From Corella eumyota (Eukaryota > Chordata > Ascidiacea > Phlebobranchia > Corellidae): a stretch of DNA of 64,000 bases. Each line of letters opens with the position of its first letter. The first letter of the stretch is position 1. The notes under the pieces were generated by a model that did no database searches, had not been told where the DNA came from, and saw nothing but the letters and a program-made list of their open reading frames with translations. Below are positions 61,364 to 64,000 of this stretch, in pieces. The stretch spans positions 6,882,001 through 6,946,000 of the forward strand of contig OY720101.1 in assembly GCA_963082875.1 (NCBI GenBank), read 5' to 3'. The position numbers and the translations under genes are program-made.

Positions 61364-63641
61364 AGTAATTGTAAAAGTTTGTTAAATAATATCTAAATAA
61401 AAAATAATAATTAAATATATAATACGTGATCAATAAACAAAGTAACTGCTTACGCAATTTGTTAATGACAAAAAGCATTTGTTACAACCTATATATATTA
61501 TTTTTTTGGGCAACTTACAGTTGTTATTCTTAGTATAAAAACATTAAACATCTTGCTTATGTCAATTTCACTTGATGTTTGTTGTTAATAAGTGTGTCTT
61601 TAATGCTTATTTGGCTCTGTTAAGACTTCAACTATTTGTTATCAGAAGCAAAACCACGCATTTATTACACATATGATAAATTTTATTTGAACTGCAAAAA
61701 TTTGTTTGAAAATTGAAAAAAATAATTGATCGAATATATTATTTTAATCAGCAGCTTACAATAACCGTTTTTAAATTTATATTAATTTTTATTTATCATA
61801 AACTTACATAATAAATATTTTACTGAACTTTAATTTTAAGTATTTAAAATAAATAAATGAGCTAACTTACTCTTTTGTAACTGATTGAAGAAATATTATG
61901 TAAAACTTTTAAAATAAATGTTTTAAAGAAGATTACTTAATAACTAATCTATCTTTATTCATTATACTATGTAATAACAGTAAAATCATGTTACAATTTT
62001 TTAAAATGTGGAATAAGTTTCATACATAAAAATAAATTACCTTGTAAGAAGGTTTTACTAAATACTTTTCTATCTTGGTTATATACTTCTTTATTCTAAA
62101 ATTTTTGCTAAAGCGAATAATTTGTTTAAAGTAGCTAAGCTTTGTCTACATTTATGGTGTTTAAAATCTAAATGTAGTCTTAACTACCTAGACTAAAAGT
62201 ATTTTAGGCATCACACAATTTTTTTTTAGATAAACATAAAACTTTAGCATCGACCGTCAACAAAAACATATTAGCGAAAAGATAATATTTGTAAGACTTG
62301 TTACGTAATCCTTTTGTTCAAGTTACAAGTTTAAACATAAAGGCGTCGAAGACATTGTAGATTATCAGATAAGAGCTTCTTACGTTGTGTTACGAGTATA
62401 CCCAAACAATAGAGCAAACTTGAACTTGCAACTTAGTAGCTCAATCTTGTTAGTTACTTTTTACCAGACACTTTTTTATTGTTAACTTATTTTTAATATG
62501 AAGTTTGTAAAGAATACGTTTATCTATTCAATTTTTTTTAAAGTAAATTCAATACTGGATTTTTCTTATATTGCTACTCCCTTTTTAAATACGAAAGTCC
62601 AAGGTGTTTTCGTTTACAAACATTCTAGTATAATATGCAAAAAAGGTTAAAAATATGTATATTTCAATAACCAAAAATCTTGTCATACTATTGTTTTTTT
62701 TATTTGAATAAAATTGGTATAATTTGTTTAATGTTTCACAACGACGTTTCCTGCTTTAGCGTTGCTAACATTACTGCTAAACAAAATAAAATCAATGAAA
62801 CAAACCACGTCGCGTTAAGACAAACAAACTATTTGAACACATGTCAAAAACTGTGGATTGTCTCTTCCAAACAAACATCCAAGTTTAGTAAAAACAAGAT
62901 GTAGCAAACATTGGAATGCGCGGGTTATTTGCCACTTTTCTATACCTCGGTTTGAATTTAGTTTTGTATTTTATGACGTCATGCACATGTGCAAATAAAA
63001 ACAACACGTTTAACAGTTTTTGTTTAATCTTGGTAAATGTTAATGTTTCTTTTTTTATTTTAAAATTTAATATGCAAAAAAGACAGGATAGTCATTGAAG
63101 ATATTTTTTCTTACTTGAAACATCAATAAATTAGAATGAAAAAAAAAGAAAAGGGTCTATACAGCAATAGATTTTTTTTTTAAATAAAAACGCAGAAAAT
63201 TTAAATAATTACTCAAGTATAATTGATGTCATTTAAAAATAAACAAAATATATTTTAAGTTTTAAAAATTAAGACTAAGGCTAGAAAAGGCAGTTTTAAA
63301 TAAAAACTTATTGTAGTATTTTTGAAGTCTTATCAACAAACAACAATAATAAACGTTTCAAGTAGCGGAAAATAAAAGTAATTAAATCTTTATTCTTTTT
63401 ACTGATAATATTTAATGAAGTCTTATCAGACTAAGATAAAAATTATAAGCACACTTATCAACAACTACATTTTCAAGTGGAATTGACATAGATAAGCTCT
63501 TTAAAGTTTTTTGATTACGATAATAACTGTGTTATTGAACTTAGAAAAAATAGTATATAAACTTTGTAACAAGTGCCATTTGTCATTATCATTATTTGAA
63601 TTCAGCAATAAGTATATAATTTAAACTATCAAAATTTAAAT
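61364..63641. promoter_or_regulatory. Divergent region between two cyclin B3 genes
   Basis: 2.28 kb between head-to-head start codons, no exon seen. A TATA-like TATATAA lies about 85 bp before the right-hand gene (near 63553-63559). The left and right flanks are not obviously mirror images beyond the coding exons, so the duplication is either old or limited to the genes. Confidence 0.4.
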
Positions 63642-63947
63642 ATGGTTTCTGTTCAACATTCTCGTAAAAGAAAAGTAACTTCACCAGCAAGAGGTTCACC
63701 AAACAAAAGAAAAGCTTTAACTGACATCACCAACATTGCTTCAAAAATCAATTCATCAAAGAAATTAAAATTTAATGACATTGATGTAGCAAATAAAAAC
63801 AACATTTATGAAGCTCCGGAATATGCTTACGACATCTTTGAATATATGCGCTCACGTGAACAACATTTTGTAATCAAATCTGATTTTCTTTCTTCCAATG
63901 ACGTCACACCTAAAATGAGAGCGATTCTTGTAGATTGGATGGTTGAG
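63642..63947 (+). CDS. CCNB3: Second cyclin B3 gene, first exon (runs off window)
   Basis: ATG at 63642, 102 codons, ending at a GTAAAT donor at 63948 in phase 0, exactly the exon 1 boundary of the minus-strand cyclin B3 gene. From SRKRK onward it is nearly collinear with that copy: destruction box RKALTDITN, KLKFNDIDVAN, EYAYDIFEYMRSREQHF and MRAILVDWMVE. The first dozen residues differ. Later exons, with the rest of the cyclin box, would lie beyond the right edge. A functional paralogue is likely because the reading frame and all recognisable motifs are intact, but completeness cannot be judged here. Confidence 0.88.
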
Positions 63948-64000
63948 GTAAATATTAGAATATTTATTTAATGTTTTCTATATATTATTTAAGGTAAAAA

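Noticed and set aside
63595-63600. TTTGAA just upstream of the second cyclin B3 start, as in CHR cell-cycle elements
   Set aside because: Six bases in AT-rich DNA are expected by chance and the other copy lacks an equivalent at the same place.

Overview
The window is AT-rich animal DNA with short spliced exons, mostly short introns with GT/AG borders, and about one gene per 5 kb. The gene set (KIF12-type kinesin, GGA adaptor, p23 co-chaperone, cyclin B3, beta-1,4-galactosyltransferase, tetraspanin, matrix metalloproteinase) is metazoan. Compactness, AT content and family content fit an ascidian tunicate best, but this is inference. Exon chains below were read by hand. Every complete chain sums to a whole number of codons with matching intron phases.

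Layout. 1-4402: a roughly 179-bp tandem repeat whose orientation flips near 1108 and whose two ends are inverted repeats of each other. 6826-7044 (-): an isolated first exon of an SLC22-type transporter. 7685-7830: a broken copy of one exon of the metalloproteinase gene that follows. 8522-13211 (+): an intact secreted or membrane-tethered matrix metalloproteinase. 13694-14368 and 14908-15582 (+): two intronless GNAT-family acetyltransferase-like genes. 17180-20398 (+) and 21735-25034 (-): two tail-to-tail paralogues encoding a signal peptide, two DOMON domains and a hydrophobic tail. Between them lie two mutually inverted, decayed GNAT copies, so the whole block is a large inverted duplication.

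25856-27765 (-): tetraspanin. 28838-40341 (-): KIF12 in 17 exons. 43338-49344 (-): GGA-type Golgi adaptor in 14 exons. 50776-52046 (+): p23/PTGES3, divergent from GGA. 52744-59286 (-): a beta-1,4-galactosyltransferase-like type II membrane protein with an unusual extension of about 590 residues. 60027-61363 (-): cyclin B3. 63642-63947 (+): first exon of a second cyclin B3 gene, head-to-head with the first and running off the window.

The right half is mostly housekeeping or cell-biological genes. The left half (1-25 kb) is a dynamic region of satellite, gene fragments, tandem duplicates and an inverted duplication coding for extracellular proteins. No viral or LTR-type element, CRISPR array, rRNA or convincing tRNA was seen.
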